Shown: positions 6,606 through 7,675 of the stretch, one piece after another
How positions within the stretch are numbered: position 1 is the first letter of the stretch
Layout: each line of letters begins with the position of its first letter
Source of the DNA: an uncultured Chryseolinea sp.
Lineage (GTDB): Bacteria > Bacteroidota > Bacteroidia > Cytophagales > Cyclobacteriaceae
Length of the DNA stretch: 7,675 bases
Direction: 5' to 3'
Assembly (NCBI GenBank): GCA_946478915.1
Contig: CAMLER010000229.1
Location: 1-7,675, forward strand
Position numbers and translations under genes: made by a program
The notes under the pieces: model-generated
Seen by the model: the letters and a program-made list of their open reading frames with translations, nothing else
Databases searched by the model: none
What the model was told of the DNA's origin: nothing

Positions 6606-7675
6606 ATGGAAACTACAAAAAACGAAAGGATTTCCTTTTACGATTCATCGACCGAATGGAATGAAAAAGGGGTAAAGGATCCTGGGGCAGAAAAAAAGAG
6701 AATCTTGGTGATCGGTGGTGGTTTTGCGGGCTTAAATTTTATTCAAAAAGTCGCTTCCAATAAGTCGTATCACATTACACTTGTGGATAAGAACAATTAC
6801 AACTATTTCACACCCTTGCTTTATCAGGTGGCAACCGGTTTTCTTGAACCGTCGAGCATTAGTTATCCCTTCAGAAAGTTGTTCCGTAAAAACAACATTT
6901 CATTTCGGATGGGTGAAGTAGAACGCGTCAACCCAGATACTAATCGAGTTTTTCTCACCGACGGATCTTGTCTGAATTACGATTTTCTCGTATTTGCAGC
7001 GGGGTCCATACCTAATTACTTCTCAAACAAAACGGTTCAAAAAAATGCCATCGCCCTTAAGGGAATAGATGACGCGTTGTTCATGCGAAACAATTTGGTA
7101 AGAATCTTTGAGCAAGCCTCTGTTGAGCGCGACCCGGTTGAAAAAGCAAAGCTTTTAACCATTGTAATCGCAGGGGGTGGACCAACTGGAGTTGAGGTAG
7201 CAGGGATGCTTGCAGAGCTGAAGAAGCACATTCTCCAAAAAGAATACCCAGAGATCGATGTCAATAAAATTAGGTTGTTCATAGTTGATGGCGCGCCTCA
7301 TCTACTCGCGCCGATGAGTGAGCGAACCCATGAAGACGCTAGAAAAATCCTTACCGATCTCGGAATCGGCGTAATATTGAACACGCTTGTAACGGGCTAT
7401 GAAAATGACGAAGTTAAATTGGCCAACGGTACCGTTATTGGAACGAAGACACTTATCTGGGCAGCAGGTGTTACAGCAACTGAAATCAAAGGAATAAAAT
7501 CATCGAGTTTGGGTAAAGGAGGCAGGTTGATTACAGACGCTTTTCACCGCCTAAAGGATTATGATAACATTTTTGCAATCGGGGACATAAGTCTTCAAAC
7601 GCATGAAACAGATTATCCAAATGGCCACCCGCAACTTGCACAACCGGCAATTCAACAAGGGAAATCGCTGGCCAA
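6606..7675 (+). CDS. ndh: Type II NADH:quinone oxidoreductase (NDH-2), 5' part, cut by window end
   Basis: This single-subunit flavoprotein oxidises NADH and reduces quinone at the membrane surface without pumping protons. The visible 356 codons have both Rossmann motifs: the FAD-binding GGGFAG (37-42) with acidic D61 after the second strand, and the NADH-binding AGGGPTGVEVAG (189-200) with D229 at the end of its second strand, consistent with NADH use. FTPLLYQVATG (68-78), FAAGSIPNY (130-138), LIWAAGVTA (283-291), the FAD-contacting FAIGD (323-327) and the quinone-site motif AQPAIQQG (345-352) follow in family order. The remaining roughly 80-100 residues, including the C-terminal membrane-anchoring region, lie beyond the window. 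ATG 6606 gives about 30 residues before the first strand, longer than in many homologues. No in-frame ATG lies between it and the Rossmann strand, so 6606 is kept. It is divergent from the exported glycosidase-like gene. Confidence 0.94.
   Translation, partial: METTKNERISFYDSSTEWNEKGVKDPGAEKKRILVIGGGFAGLNFIQKVASNKSYHITLVDKNNYNYFTPLLYQVATGFLEPSSISYPFRKLFRKNNISFRMGEVERVNPDTNRVFLTDGSCLNYDFLVFAAGSIPNYFSNKTVQKNAIALKGIDDALFMRNNLVRIFEQASVERDPVEKAKLLTIVIAGGGPTGVEVAGMLAELKKHILQKEYPEIDVNKIRLFIVDGAPHLLAPMSERTHEDARKILTDLGIGVILNTLVTGYENDEVKLANGTVIGTKTLIWAAGVTATEIKGIKSSSLGKGGRLITDAFHRLKDYDNIFAIGDISLQTHETDYPNGHPQLAQPAIQQGKSLA

Overview
The window looks like a chromosomal segment from a Bacteroidota bacterium, probably Cytophagales-like. 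This rests on moderate GC, A-rich start contexts mostly without a strong Shine-Dalgarno, divergent glycosidases of a kind I associate with that phylum, and a type II NADH dehydrogenase. The taxonomic call is inference from style and gene content; no marker gene is present.

Layout. Positions 1-226 hold the end of an upstream gene whose frame cannot be fixed, then a possible 48-residue small protein. A tight plus-strand cluster follows: a dinuclear manganese catalase (318-1358), a DsbA/FrnE-like thioredoxin-fold protein whose start lies inside the catalase 3' end (1318-2031), and a divergent family 1 glycoside hydrolase (2044-3372). Overlap and a 12-base gap argue for one transcript. A convergent intergenic stretch (3373-3668) has a weak hairpin, which may be a terminator, and a tiny lipoprotein-signal-like ORF. 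A large exported protein with a probable six-hairpin (alpha/alpha) glycosidase fold lies on the minus strand (3669-6464). A 141-base divergent intergenic region with a short dyad separates it from the 5' part of a type II NADH:quinone oxidoreductase gene on the plus strand (6606 to the window end, truncated).

Function. The catalase and thioredoxin-fold protein suggest a peroxide or thiol stress module. The GH1-like enzyme joined to it has both catalytic glutamates but no export signal, so it probably acts in the cytoplasm. The 931-residue protein would act outside the cytoplasm on an unknown glycan. NDH-2 feeds electrons from NADH to quinone without proton pumping. I see no mobile element, CRISPR array, tRNA or rRNA, and no clear evidence of a novel multi-gene defence or biosynthetic system. 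The most interesting points are the catalase/thioredoxin/GH1 gene union, the unusual Cys-Cys-Trp-Ser active site, and the unassigned large glycosidase-like protein.
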